Positions 25,556 to 33,933 are shown, numbered from the stretch's first letter. The stretch: DNA of 40,674 nt from Pseudomonadota bacterium (GCA_018827585.1 JAHJXP010000062.1:1-40674), one strand, 5' to 3'. Numbers and translations are program-made. Notes: generated by a model not told the origin, from the sequence alone.

Positions 25556-26752
25556 ATGAGCGATGCTGTAATTGTCGAAGCGGTCAGGAGTCCCGGCGGA
25601 CGTTATCGGCGAGGCGGCCTTGCGGCCACAAGGGGGGATGAAATCGGGATCCAGGTCCTGAAGGGACTTCTCGCCCGCGTTCCCCAGCTCAAACCCGAGG
25701 ACGTGGATGATGTGATCGTCGGTTGCTCCTTTCCGGAGGCCGAGCAGGGGATGAATTTGGGCCGGATCATCGCCTTGGGCGCCGGTCTGCCGAACACCGC
25801 CTCCGGGATGACGATCAACCGCTTCTGTTCTTCCGGACTGCAGTCCATCGCCGATGCCACGGCAAAGGTCAGGGCCGGGTGGTCTGAAGTTATAATCGCC
25901 GGCGGCTGTGAAACGATGTCGCACATCCCGATGGGGGGCGGGAACTTCCGTCCCGGTCCGGACTGGCTTTATGACGGCAGCATGCCGAATGTTTACGTCT
26001 CCATGGGTGTGACGGCCGAGAATGTGTCCGCCAATTATAATGTTTCCCGGGAAGACATGGATAAATTCGGCATGGAGAGCAACCGCCGGGCCTATGAGGC
26101 CATCAAGGCCGGGAAGTTCAAGGGTGAGATCATCCCGATCACGGCATTCAAGTACAAAGTCCTCAAGAACGGGAAGCGGGTCCGGGAAAAATTCGTTTTT
26201 GACGCCGACGACGGCGTGAGATGGCCGACCAGGTTGGAGGAGATGGCCAAGCTTAAATCGCCTTTCAAGGAGGGGGGGAATGTCACGGCGGCAAACTCCT
26301 CCCAGATGACGGACGGCGCCGCTTTCTGCCTGCTGATGACGCAGGAGAAGGCCAAAGCGATCGGTTTGAAACCGCTCGCCCGACTTGCCTATTTCGCCGT
26401 GGCCGGGTGCAGACCGGAAGAGATGGGCATCGGACCGGCTTTGGCGATCCCCAAGGTCCTGAAGATGGCGGGGCTCACGACCAAGGATATCGATGTGTAC
26501 GAGATCAATGAGGCATTTGCCTCGCAGGCCCTCTATTCGGTCCGGGCGATCGGGATCGAGGACCGGCTGGCCGCTGGAGACGTCAATCCCAACGGCGGCG
26601 CTATCGCCCTCGGCCATCCGCTGGGATGCACCGGCGCCAAACTGACCGCGCAGCTCCTCCATGAACTGAAACGACGCAAGGCAAAAAGAGGCATCGTTTC
26701 GATGTGCATCGGCGGCGGCATGGGTGCGGCGGGAATCTATGAGATGCTGTAA
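25556..26752 (+). CDS. fadA: Acetyl-CoA C-acyltransferase (3-ketoacyl-CoA thiolase)
   Basis: 398 aa, normal thiolase length. Cleaves 3-ketoacyl-CoA to acetyl-CoA and a shortened acyl-CoA. Catalytic residues are C91 in NRFCSSGLQSI, H354 in ALGHPLGCTGAK and C384 in SMCIGGGMGAA; the EINEAFA motif is also present. AAGGAGG lies 6 bases before the ATG. It completes the tetR-acyl-CoA dehydrogenase-FadN-thiolase set on one strand and is followed by a hairpin. It could also split the acetoacetyl-CoA made by the ligase at 9881. Confidence 0.93.
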   Translation: MSDAVIVEAVRSPGGRYRRGGLAATRGDEIGIQVLKGLLARVPQLKPEDVDDVIVGCSFPEAEQGMNLGRIIALGAGLPNTASGMTINRFCSSGLQSIADATAKVRAGWSEVIIAGGCETMSHIPMGGGNFRPGPDWLYDGSMPNVYVSMGVTAENVSANYNVSREDMDKFGMESNRRAYEAIKAGKFKGEIIPITAFKYKVLKNGKRVREKFVFDADDGVRWPTRLEEMAKLKSPFKEGGNVTAANSSQMTDGAAFCLLMTQEKAKAIGLKPLARLAYFAVAGCRPEEMGIGPALAIPKVLKMAGLTTKDIDVYEINEAFASQALYSVRAIGIEDRLAAGDVNPNGGAIALGHPLGCTGAKLTAQLLHELKRRKAKRGIVSMCIGGGMGAAGIYEML

Positions 26753-26851
26753 ACGATTGCCCTTGCTGATCTCCACTGGACCGGAACCGGAACCTCTCTT
26801 TTGAACGCTCGCGCTGCGCTGCCTCTGTCCTGAATCCTGCAAGCAGAACCA

Positions 26852-26885
26852 GGAAAAGCCATGATCGCCTGATCATAGCTTTTCC
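26852..26885 (+). terminator. Hairpin downstream of the thiolase
   Basis: GGAAAAGCCATGATC (26852-26866) pairs with GATCATAGCTTTTCC (26871-26885) with one mismatch and a 4-base loop. No strong T-run follows. It lies 100 bases after the thiolase stop, before the tRNA promoter. Confidence 0.55.
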
Positions 26886-26941
26886 ATTTGGGGCCATACA
26901 AATAATTACTTATTTTACGAGGTCGTCAATAATATTTTTTC

Positions 26942-26970
26942 TTGAAAACCGGGTTCCCTTGGGATATAGG
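26942..26970 (+). promoter_or_regulatory. Sigma70-like promoter of tRNA-Val
   Basis: TTGAAA at 26942-26947 and TATAGG at 26965-26970 are spaced by 17 bases, 12 bases before the mature 5' end of the tRNA. Confidence 0.6.
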
Positions 26971-26981
26971 TAACGCCGCAT

Positions 26982-27056
26982 GGGCGGTTAACTCAGCGGG
27001 AGAGTGCTACCTTCACACGGTAGAAGTCACTGGTTCAATCCCAGTACCGCCTACCA
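26982..27056 (+). tRNA. tRNA-Val (CAC)
   Basis: A full cloverleaf folds by eye: acceptor GGGCGGT/ACCGCCT, D-arm ACTC/GAGT, anticodon stem CTACC/GGTAG around loop TTCACAC (anticodon CAC, reading GTG), T-arm ACTGG-TTCAATC-CCAGT, and an encoded ACCA end. It has its own promoter and terminator. Confidence 0.95.
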
Positions 27057-27064
27057 TGAAAACC

Positions 27065-27098
27065 AAAGGGGTTATGACTTTGGCCGTAACCCCTTTTT
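27065..27098 (+). terminator. Intrinsic terminator of tRNA-Val
   Basis: AAAGGGGTTA (27065-27074) pairs with TAACCCCTTT (27087-27096), followed by Ts to 27098. It starts 9 bases after the tRNA end. Confidence 0.85.
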
Positions 27099-27169
27099 AT
27101 TTCGCTGTCTCGCTCAAGAAAACAGTAAATCAGTTCTTTATCCGGCGTCTTAAATTCAAGGCTTTTCCG

Positions 27170-27358
27170 ACTTTTTATGAGAGTGTCAATCATTGCCGCA
27201 CTCGTAAGAAGTCACAAATCTCCCTCCCCCTTGACGGGGGAGGGTCAGGGTGGGGGTGATAAGTGGCCGTATCCTTGCGTGTTATTTCCCCCTCCCCTTC
27301 GTCCCCTCCCGCCGGGGGAGGGGAAAATTTACTTTTTACGACGCCGTCGATCGTTGCC
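27170..27358 (+). repeat. Composite dispersed repeat between tRNA-Val and glnS
   Basis: An imperfect 28-bp direct repeat (27170-27197 and 27331-27358, both ACTTTTTA-GA---GTC-ATC-TTGCC) encloses two GC-rich hairpins: CCCTCCCCC/GGGGGAGGG at 27222-27244 and CCCCTCCC/GGGAGGGG at 27303-27323. The outer parts share ACTTTTTACGA-GCCGTC and TCGTAAGAAGT with the element at 9153-9336, and the first hairpin is the same as at 22987-23009. No coding sequence is supported here. Confidence 0.6.
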
Positions 27359-27378
27359 GGAGCAGGGGAACCAGAAAC

Positions 27379-29091
27379 ATGACCAGCGCAGATTCGTCAT
27401 CGCCGTCTGATTTTATAAGGGATATTATAGAAAAAGACTTGCGAAGCAGCAAGCATCAGGGACGCGTTGCCACCCGCTTTCCTCCTGAACCAAACGGATA
27501 TCCACATATCGGACACGCCAAGTCCGTCTGCCTCAACTTCGGCATTGCCGCCCAGTACGGAGGCGTCTGCAATTTGCGCATGGATGACACGGATCCCAGC
27601 GGCGAGAGCACGGAGTATGTGGAATCCATCATCCGCGACGTCAAGTGGCTGGGTTTCGACTGGCAAGACCGGCTGTATTACGCCTCCGATTACTATGAAA
27701 AACTCTACCAATATGCAATCGAACTGATCGGGGCGGGGAAGGCCTATGTCTGCGACCTGAATCCGGATGAGATTCGGGAGTACCGCGGGACGCTGACGGA
27801 ACCGGGAAAGGAGAGCCCCTACCGCAACCGGTCAGCGGAAGAAAACATGGCCCTGTTTGAACGCATGCGGGCCGGGGAGTTTCCGGAGGGAAGCCGGGTC
27901 CTGCGGGCAAAGATCGATATGGCTTCTCCCAACGTCACCCTGCGGGATCCGATCATGTACCGGATCAAAAAAGTCAATCACTATCGAACCGGCGATAAGT
28001 GGTGCATCTATCCGATGTACGATTTCGCCCATTGCCTGTCGGACTCCCTCGAGGGGATCACCCATTCGCTCTGCACCCTGGAATTTGAAAACAACCGTCC
28101 TCTCTACGATTGGTTTCTCAAGGAACTCAAAATCCACCCCCGCCCGCAGCAGATCGAGTTTGCCCGCCTCAACCTGAGCTATACGGTCCTGAGCAAGCGC
28201 CGGCTTATCGAACTGGTGGAAAAGGGGGTGGTCGGCGGATGGGATGACCCGCAGATGCCCACCCTCTCGGGCATGAGGAGGAGGGGTTACACCCCCGAGG
28301 CGATCCGCAACTTCTGCGAGCGGATCGGCGTGTCCAAAAACGACAGTCTCATCGACATCGCCCTGCTGGAGGATTGCGTCCGGGAGGATCTCAATGAAAA
28401 GGCGCCGCGCGTGATGGCCGTCCTCCGTCCGCTTCGCGTGGTGATCGACAATTACCCGGAAGGGCGGAGCGAGGAGTTCGATTGCCCCTGTCATCCTAAG
28501 AATCCCGAAATGGGCTCCAGGAAAGTCCCCTTCTCCCGGGTCCTTTACATCGAACGGGATGATTTTCACGAGAATCCGCCGAAAAAGTTTTTCCGGCTGG
28601 CGCCGGGCAGGGAGGTCCGCCTCCGCTATGGGTACTTTATCCGCTGCATAGGCGTCATAAAGGACCCCGCGACCGGAGAGGTAAGCGAGGTGCACTGCAC
28701 CTACGACCCGGAGACAAAAAGCGGATTCGCCCCCGATGGGCGTAAGGTCGAGGCAACACTCCACTGGGTGGCGGCGGCCCATGCAGTCTCAGCGGAAGTG
28801 CGCCTTTACGACCGCCTGTACCGCGTCGCCGACCCCTTGGCAGAGGGTTCCGATCATACGGAGCACCTGAATCCGAAATCGCTGGAAACGCTTCATTCCT
28901 GCCGGTTGGAGCCCAGCCTGGCCCAGGCGGCGCCCGGGGACCGGTTCCAGTTTGAAAGGATCGGCTATTTCTGCGTGGATACTGCTGATTCCAAAGGACA
29001 GCGCCTCGTGTTCAACCGAACCGTCACGCTGCGCGATGCCTGGGCCAGGCTGAGGAGCCGGGGAGAAAAAATAGTTGACTTTGAAAAGTAA
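27379..29091 (+). CDS. glnS: Glutaminyl-tRNA synthetase
   Basis: 570 aa class I synthetase charging tRNA-Gln. The HIGH motif is in RFPPEPNGYPHIGHAKSVCL (residues about 31-50) and the KMSKS equivalent is VLSKRR. The C-terminal anticodon-binding beta-barrels are of normal length. The ATG at 27379 has AGGGGAA 8 bases upstream; an in-frame GTG-type start at 27250 would lie in repeat sequence and is rejected. A tRNA-Gln(CTG) is found 3.5 kb downstream. Having GlnRS implies direct Gln-tRNA charging; whether GatCAB is also present cannot be seen. Confidence 0.95.
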   Translation: MTSADSSSPSDFIRDIIEKDLRSSKHQGRVATRFPPEPNGYPHIGHAKSVCLNFGIAAQYGGVCNLRMDDTDPSGESTEYVESIIRDVKWLGFDWQDRLYYASDYYEKLYQYAIELIGAGKAYVCDLNPDEIREYRGTLTEPGKESPYRNRSAEENMALFERMRAGEFPEGSRVLRAKIDMASPNVTLRDPIMYRIKKVNHYRTGDKWCIYPMYDFAHCLSDSLEGITHSLCTLEFENNRPLYDWFLKELKIHPRPQQIEFARLNLSYTVLSKRRLIELVEKGVVGGWDDPQMPTLSGMRRRGYTPEAIRNFCERIGVSKNDSLIDIALLEDCVREDLNEKAPRVMAVLRPLRVVIDNYPEGRSEEFDCPCHPKNPEMGSRKVPFSRVLYIERDDFHENPPKKFFRLAPGREVRLRYGYFIRCIGVIKDPATGEVSEVHCTYDPETKSGFAPDGRKVEATLHWVAAAHAVSAEVRLYDRLYRVADPLAEGSDHTEHLNPKSLETLHSCRLEPSLAQAAPGDRFQFERIGYFCVDTADSKGQRLVFNRTVTLRDAWARLRSRGEKIVDFEK

Positions 29092-29388
29092 AAAGGGTTT
29101 TCTAAGACCAACAGGCGATTACCGGGTTTCCCGACCTTTCAACGACAGGCAATGACAGGCGTGGGAAACGCCCCCCTTGTACAAAAGACAATTTTCCAAT
29201 GGGTATCTTTCAAGTCTTTTCCGAATATTTTAACCCTACACCGCGGCATCTGCTTAAATTTATTCACGAAAGATCCTAATATTTTTGTTCTTGTGTATAT
29301 TGGGCGGGGATGCTTTCTGTTCTCGGTTATAGGACGGTGCAGACCCTCTTTGACATGGAAAAGCGAACTGCTTGAAGGAAGGTGAAGC
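29092..29388. other. Intergenic region before the MtaA-like gene
   Basis: About 300 AT-richer bases with no supported gene. No cobalamin-riboswitch B12 box was found despite the corrinoid gene downstream. A GGAAGG ribosome-binding site lies just before 29389. Confidence 0.4.
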
Positions 29389-30399
29389 ATGAAAGCGACA
29401 TCTTATAACCTCTTCATGTCGGCACTCTACGGCGGCAGGAAAGGCATACGTCCTCCGGCGGGGAATCCCACATCGATCGCCTGCGTGGAACTGATGAAGG
29501 CCTGCGGGGCCTTCTTTCCGGAGGCCCATCTGAACGCCCGCGCCATGGCCGATCTGGCATTGGCGGGCCATAAGCTGGCCGGGTTTGACACGGTCATGCC
29601 GGAATACAGTGTTCATCAGGAATCGGCCGCTCTGGGCTGCGAGATGGACTGGGGAAACGAGACGCGGATGCCCGATGCCAAGACGGCGCCGCACCTGGAT
29701 TTTTCGGACGTGATCGTTCCGGAAAGCATCCTCGAAAAACCTTCCTTACGGGTCGTCCTCGACGCCCTGTCCATTCTGCGCCGGGAGGTCGGGGGGCAGG
29801 TGGCGATCATCGGCAAGGTCATGGGTCCCTGGACGCTGGCCTACCATATGGCGGGCACGCAGAATTTCCTGCTACAGCTCGGTCTCGGTGAAAAGGACAA
29901 AATCAACCGCATGCTGAGACAGCTCATGCCGGTCACCATCGCCTTCGCCAACGCGCAGTTCAGGGCCGGCGCCGATGCCGTGGTCCTGGCCGATCACGCC
30001 ACCGGCAACCTGGTCGGGCCCTACCACTACAGGGACTATCTGCTCCCCATTCACCAAGAGATCACCGCCCGTGTGGGCGGGCCCATGATCCTCCACGTCT
30101 GCGGCAACTGCCTCGACCGTCTGGAGTTATTCGCCGAATCAGGCGTTGACGCCTACCACTTCGAATGGCAGGTGGACGCCAAAGCGGCGGTCGAGAAAAT
30201 CGGCGACCGGATTTCCCTGATCGGCAATCTGAACAACCCCAAGACCCTGTTTCAGGGCACACCGGAGGATGTCTACAAGCAGGCCCGTTATGCAATTGAG
30301 GCAGGCGTCGACATCATCGGGCCGGAGTGCGCCGTTCCCCTCACAACGCCCCTGGCCAATCTCCGTGCCATTTCGGCCGCAGTGCTCGATGGTTACTGA
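29389..30399 (+). CDS. MtaA/UroD-family methylcobamide methyltransferase
   Basis: 336 aa, uroporphyrinogen decarboxylase (URO-D) fold of the MtaA/CmuA group. The zinc-thiol activation ligands are visible: H236-V-C238 in ILHVCGNC and C314 in GPECAVPLTT. These enzymes move a methyl group from a corrinoid protein to a thiol (coenzyme M in methanogens) or another acceptor. GAAGGAAGG precedes the ATG. The next gene, 22 bases on, is the cognate corrinoid protein. No substrate-specific MtaB/MttB-type methyltransferase or RamA-like activator is in the window. In a bacterium the acceptor is more likely tetrahydrofolate or another thiol than coenzyme M; inference only. It is not the haem enzyme HemE, given the HxC...C zinc set. 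Confidence 0.85.
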   Translation: MKATSYNLFMSALYGGRKGIRPPAGNPTSIACVELMKACGAFFPEAHLNARAMADLALAGHKLAGFDTVMPEYSVHQESAALGCEMDWGNETRMPDAKTAPHLDFSDVIVPESILEKPSLRVVLDALSILRREVGGQVAIIGKVMGPWTLAYHMAGTQNFLLQLGLGEKDKINRMLRQLMPVTIAFANAQFRAGADAVVLADHATGNLVGPYHYRDYLLPIHQEITARVGGPMILHVCGNCLDRLELFAESGVDAYHFEWQVDAKAAVEKIGDRISLIGNLNNPKTLFQGTPEDVYKQARYAIEAGVDIIGPECAVPLTTPLANLRAISAAVLDGY

Positions 30400-30421
30400 T
30401 TCAGATCAAGGAGAAGGAAGA

Positions 30422-31060
30422 ATGCATGAATCAGTTCAAAGGATCAAGGAAAGCATCATTGAGGGGCGTCACAAGGAAATTGAATCCCTGGTCCGCGAGA
30501 TCTGCAAAACGGAGATAACCCTCGATACGGTGATTCAAGAGGGATTGATTGCCGCTATGGATGTGGTCGGTCAGAAATTTGGCGCCGGGGAGATCTTTGT
30601 CCCCGAAATGATGGTTTCCGCCATGACGATGAAACTCGGCCTCAATATTGTCAAACCCCTCCTGACCGGCAAGGCCGGCGCACCAAAAGGCACCGTTCTC
30701 ATGGGAACCGTCAAGGGCGATCTTCATGACATCGGCAAGAATATCGTGATCATGATGCTGGAAGGGGCCGGTTTCCAGGTGATCGACCTGGGCGTCGATA
30801 TCGACGTGGAGAAGGTCGTGGCAAAGGTGATTAAAATCCGCCCCCAGGTGTTGGGCCTTTCCGCCCTGCTCACAACCACCATGCCAGAGATGAAACGTGT
30901 CATCGAAGAACTCGGGGCGCACGGTCTGCGGGACCGGGTCAAGGTCATGGTGGGGGGCGCCCCCGTCGACGCCGCCTTCGCCGAAAAGATCGGCGCGGAC
31001 GGCTACGGAAAGGATGCGGCACAAGCCATGGCCCTGGCCCGCAGCTTCGTAGGCCTTTAA
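30422..31060 (+). CDS. Corrinoid (B12-binding) methyl-carrier protein, MtaC/MtbC-like
   Basis: 212 aa. An N-terminal helical cap (about 1-85) with the segment GQKFGAGEIFVPEMMVSAMT precedes a Rossmann-type B12 domain carrying D100-L-H102-D-I-G105, where H102 replaces the lower cobalt ligand. Later the SALLTTTMPEM and VMVGGAPVD blocks are typical. The protein carries a methyl group on its cobamide between two methyltransferases. The ATG at 30422 follows AAGGAGAAGG; longer in-frame starts lie inside the preceding gene. Its pairing with the MtaA-like gene suggests both act on the same methyl donor, which remains unknown. Confidence 0.93.
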   Translation: MHESVQRIKESIIEGRHKEIESLVREICKTEITLDTVIQEGLIAAMDVVGQKFGAGEIFVPEMMVSAMTMKLGLNIVKPLLTGKAGAPKGTVLMGTVKGDLHDIGKNIVIMMLEGAGFQVIDLGVDIDVEKVVAKVIKIRPQVLGLSALLTTTMPEMKRVIEELGAHGLRDRVKVMVGGAPVDAAFAEKIGADGYGKDAAQAMALARSFVGL

Positions 31061-31086
31061 CTCGCTGTAGTAATGAGGAATGCATC

Positions 31087-32253
31087 GTGAAACGCAAAGA
31101 AATTGCTTTGAATAGGGGACATTCATACCCATACCTTTCTAAGAAGGCCCTCCTGCCTGTCAACGCAATTCTGGTACTCTTTTTCATCCTCGTGTTTAGT
31201 GAGGGCAAGGCAGCAGCCGATATTTATCAGTACAAAGATAAGAATGGTCACTGGGTTTTAACGGACTCCCCTCCGGATAATGTCGAAAAAATGGAAATTA
31301 GAAAAGACAAAGACGCACGATCTTCAAGGTCTTCCGGGTTCAGAGATATCGAAAAGGATTTGACAGAGAAATATCGTCCGAAAAGCGAAATAGAGATGGC
31401 CTCCCTCAGCACCGTAACCATTAAGACATCTAAGACATCCATAGGATTGGGATCAGGATTCTTTATCAATGAGAACGCCTATATTTTGACGAATAAACAT
31501 GTACTGAGGGGAGATGATACTCAAATAAAAAAAACGGAGGAGATTATCGCCCGAGTGGATAACAGGATAGAGGATGATGAAGCAGCCATCGCTAACGCAG
31601 AGAATCAATTAAGAAGAATGAGAAGCGATCTGGATGATTATAAGGCCTCTATTGACCGCATGACCAATCCGAATGCCCAAACAATCGCCATGCAAAAATA
31701 CAGGAGCCAATCTGCGCAGTATGATTTCTACGAAGCGCAGTTCAGGAAACGAAAGAACAAATTCGAAGAAAAGATATCGAAATACCGGCAGGAGAAAGGG
31801 GAATTCACAAAGAAAGCCAGAATGGCAAAATACGATAGCCAGTTTATCGTCATCCTGAAAGACAAGACAGAGCTTGAGGCCAATCTTGTTTCTGTAAGCA
31901 ACGATCATGATTTGGCTCTCCTGAGAATAGATGGGTGCAAATCACCATACATGCAGTCAGGCGCACAAAACCAGCTCATTCAGGGAATGAGAGTCTTTAC
32001 TATCGGAAGTCCGCTTGGAGTGGGTGATTCGGTATCCTCCGGGGTCATATCCGGATATGACAATGACTACATCCGAACGGACGCCAAAATATACCTTGGA
32101 AACAGCGGAGGGCCACTGATTACCGCTGATGGGAAAGTCATCGGCATTAATACCTTGAAACTCATCACCCAGAAATTCGAAGGGATGGGGTTTGCCATTC
32201 CCGTGAGAAGGGCTTTTCGGGAATTTAATAAATATCTGAAAACGAATCCTTAG
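31087..32253 (+). CDS. Secreted trypsin-like serine protease with DUF4124-like domain and charged helical insert
   Basis: 388 aa. A signal-anchor or signal peptide (about 21-43) is followed by a DUF4124-like motif (IYQYKDKNGHWVLTDSPP, 46-63). The protease domain has a Deg-type triad: H138 (LTNKHV), D275 (NDHDLALL) and S340 (YLGNSGGPL). Between His and Asp is an insert of about 100 residues (145-245), very rich in Lys, Glu, Arg, Gln and Ala with heptad-like spacing, probably an antiparallel coiled coil. There is no PDZ domain. The start is GTG with GAGGA upstream, 26 bases after the corrinoid gene, but the lower GC and different function argue against a true operon. Periplasmic quality control is plausible; substrate unknown. 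Confidence 0.88.
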   Translation: MKRKEIALNRGHSYPYLSKKALLPVNAILVLFFILVFSEGKAAADIYQYKDKNGHWVLTDSPPDNVEKMEIRKDKDARSSRSSGFRDIEKDLTEKYRPKSEIEMASLSTVTIKTSKTSIGLGSGFFINENAYILTNKHVLRGDDTQIKKTEEIIARVDNRIEDDEAAIANAENQLRRMRSDLDDYKASIDRMTNPNAQTIAMQKYRSQSAQYDFYEAQFRKRKNKFEEKISKYRQEKGEFTKKARMAKYDSQFIVILKDKTELEANLVSVSNDHDLALLRIDGCKSPYMQSGAQNQLIQGMRVFTIGSPLGVGDSVSSGVISGYDNDYIRTDAKIYLGNSGGPLITADGKVIGINTLKLITQKFEGMGFAIPVRRAFREFNKYLKTNP

Positions 32254-32528
32254 AACGGGGCCAAAGAACAATCTGAAGCCGGCCAAGAGAGAAACGTTGG
32301 TTTGACGGCAAAAAAACCCTCACTTATTACTTTAGGCTTTAGTTCATTTCGAATTTTCGGCACTCTCTTTATCCAATCACCGCTACTTTCGTCCCTCATG
32401 TCATCAGAAGCGCGTGAAGGTTAGTAAAGCTTAGCGATACATCAGGCAGCCGCATTGCCCCTTGGATAAATCAGGGAGTTTATTATTTCCAGAAGCGGTA
32501 AAATAGCGGTAATAATGGTAGGACAAAG
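32254..32528. other. Non-coding stretch between the protease and tRNA-Gln
   Basis: No open frame with convincing protein character is seen on either strand. It lies on the 3' side of tRNA-Gln, a classic integration point for mobile elements, but no integrase or duplicated tRNA end could be found by eye. Confidence 0.3.
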
Positions 32529-32572
32529 AAAAAGGGGTTAACCTTATATAACCTTATATCGGCCAACCCCTT
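32529..32572 (-). terminator. Intrinsic terminator of tRNA-Gln
   Basis: On the minus strand AAGGGGTT (32572-32565) pairs with AACCCCTT (32539-32532), followed by a T-run. The loop contains a perfect tandem AACCTTATAT (32540-32549 and 32550-32559). Confidence 0.7.
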
Positions 32573-32581
32573 GCGTTCTTT

Positions 32582-32655
32582 TGGCTGGGAGACGTGGATT
32601 CGAACCACGATTCACGGAGTCAGAGTCCGTTGTCCTACCATTGAACGATCCCCCA
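32582..32655 (-). tRNA. tRNA-Gln (CTG)
   Basis: Read on the minus strand: acceptor TGGGGGA/TCTCCCA with G73 and encoded CCA, D-arm with CAATGGTAGGACA, anticodon stem ACGGA/TCCGT around loop CTCTGAC (anticodon CTG, reading CAG), and T-arm CGTGG-TTCGAAT-CCACG. It has its own promoter and terminator. Confidence 0.95.
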
Positions 32656-32674
32656 GTATGTCTCCGTGGCGCTT

Positions 32675-32703
32675 CTCATACCACCATTGACACTCGTTAT
32701 CAA
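32675..32703 (-). promoter_or_regulatory. Sigma70-like promoter of tRNA-Gln
   Basis: On the minus strand TTGATA (32703-32698) and TATGAG (32680-32675) are spaced by 17 bases, 19 bases before the tRNA 5' end. Confidence 0.55.
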
Positions 32704-32729
32704 TAAGATTTTTCGCGCCGGCAAAGGGC

Positions 32730-33722
32730 CTAATCGACTATGGATATCTTGAGGGTGCCGCCCCGGCCGAGGATGTCGTGCAGATGTAGATACCCTTTAA
32801 GGCGCTTCGCTTCGTCGGTCACGACGAGGGTTGTGATCTCCTCGCGCTGCATGTATTCGACGGCGTGGGCGACGGAGACGTCTTCCCGGATCGTCTTGGG
32901 GGAAGGGGTCATGAAAGAGTCGATCCTCTCCTCCCGGAAGTCCTGACCGCGCCGGATGAGCCGCCGGACGTCGCCGTCGGTCATGATGCCGAGGAGCGTT
33001 TCCCCGGTGTCGGTGACGAGGACAAAGCCCTTGTTCTTTTCGTCCATTTCCCGGATCGCCTCCAGAACGGACACACCGGTTACGACGTGGGGGACCAGGG
33101 CGCCGCCGATCATCACATCCCGGACCTTGGCCCTGAGCCGCGAACCAAGGTTCCCCCCGGGGTGAAACTTGAAAAAGTCCTTTTCCTGGAAATTCCTTTT
33201 CCGTATCAGGGCGACAGCGAGGGCGTCCCCCATCGCCAGGGCAGCGGTGGAGCTCGATGTCGGCGCGAGCCCGAAAGGACAGGCCTCCCTGGCCACTCCG
33301 ACGTCGATCACCAGATCGCAGAAGCGGGCAAGCGTAGAGGAGAGGTTTCCCGTGAAGGCGATGCACGGCACGCCGAGTGCGCGGATGCTGTCCACTATCA
33401 GGTTGAGTTCGTGGGTCTCGCCGCTGTGCGAGATGGGCAGCAGGATGTCGTCTTTCGTGACGATTCCCAGGTCCCCGTGGAGGCCTTCGACGGGATGGAG
33501 GAAGAGAGCCTGCGTGCCGGTGCTGGTCAGGGTGGCCACGATCTTTTTCCCGATCAAGCCCGATTTCCCGATCCCGGCGACGATAACCCTCCCTTTGGAG
33601 CGGAAGATCAGTTCAACCGCCCGGGAAAACGAGCTTCCCACCTTGTCGATGAGCTGGAGAATGCTTTCCGCCTCGATCCGCAGCACTTCCCTGGCATGTT
33701 CTATGGACCCGTCCTCTTCCAT
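32730..33722 (-). CDS. kdsD: Arabinose-5-phosphate isomerase (KpsF/GutQ/KdsD family)
   Basis: 330 aa. Interconverts ribulose-5-phosphate and arabinose-5-phosphate, the first step of Kdo synthesis for lipopolysaccharide. An N-terminal SIS domain (about 40-175) has VAGIGKSGLIGKK, HPVEGLHGDLG, LPISHSGET and the conserved LAPTSSSTAALAMGDALA. Two CBS domains follow (about 205-325). Length matches KdsD (about 328). GGAGAGGAG lies 8 bases before the ATG. It is divergent from the transglutaminase gene. Presence implies a Kdo-containing outer membrane. Downstream kds or lpt genes are not here. Confidence 0.94.
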   Translation of the reverse strand: MEEDGSIEHAREVLRIEAESILQLIDKVGSSFSRAVELIFRSKGRVIVAGIGKSGLIGKKIVATLTSTGTQALFLHPVEGLHGDLGIVTKDDILLPISHSGETHELNLIVDSIRALGVPCIAFTGNLSSTLARFCDLVIDVGVAREACPFGLAPTSSSTAALAMGDALAVALIRKRNFQEKDFFKFHPGGNLGSRLRAKVRDVMIGGALVPHVVTGVSVLEAIREMDEKNKGFVLVTDTGETLLGIMTDGDVRRLIRRGQDFREERIDSFMTPSPKTIREDVSVAHAVEYMQREEITTLVVTDEAKRLKGYLHLHDILGRGGTLKISIVD

Positions 33723-33933
33723 CCGTCAGCTCCTCTCCCCTGGTAACGATCGCCCGGTTTTCGCGGAAACCTCTAACGCTTCTGCGGCCGAAACGCTATC
33801 AGAAAGCGCTCCGCATGACAAGGCGCATTTTTACCCCTGCGCCCCGCATTGACACCTCCGCGGCCATTCTTTATAATCGTTTCTCGGAATAAGGCTTGCC
33901 AGAAGATGCGCGATGACGCATCCGGAGAGGACG

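Noticed and set aside
29092..29388. Cobalamin riboswitch or sigma54 promoter before the MtaA-like gene
   Set aside because: No B12 box was found, and the TGGGCGGGGATGC run has only 8 bases between GG and GC instead of 10.
29389..30399. HemE uroporphyrinogen decarboxylase
   Set aside because: Same fold, but the HxC...C zinc ligands and the neighbouring corrinoid protein fit the MtaA group.
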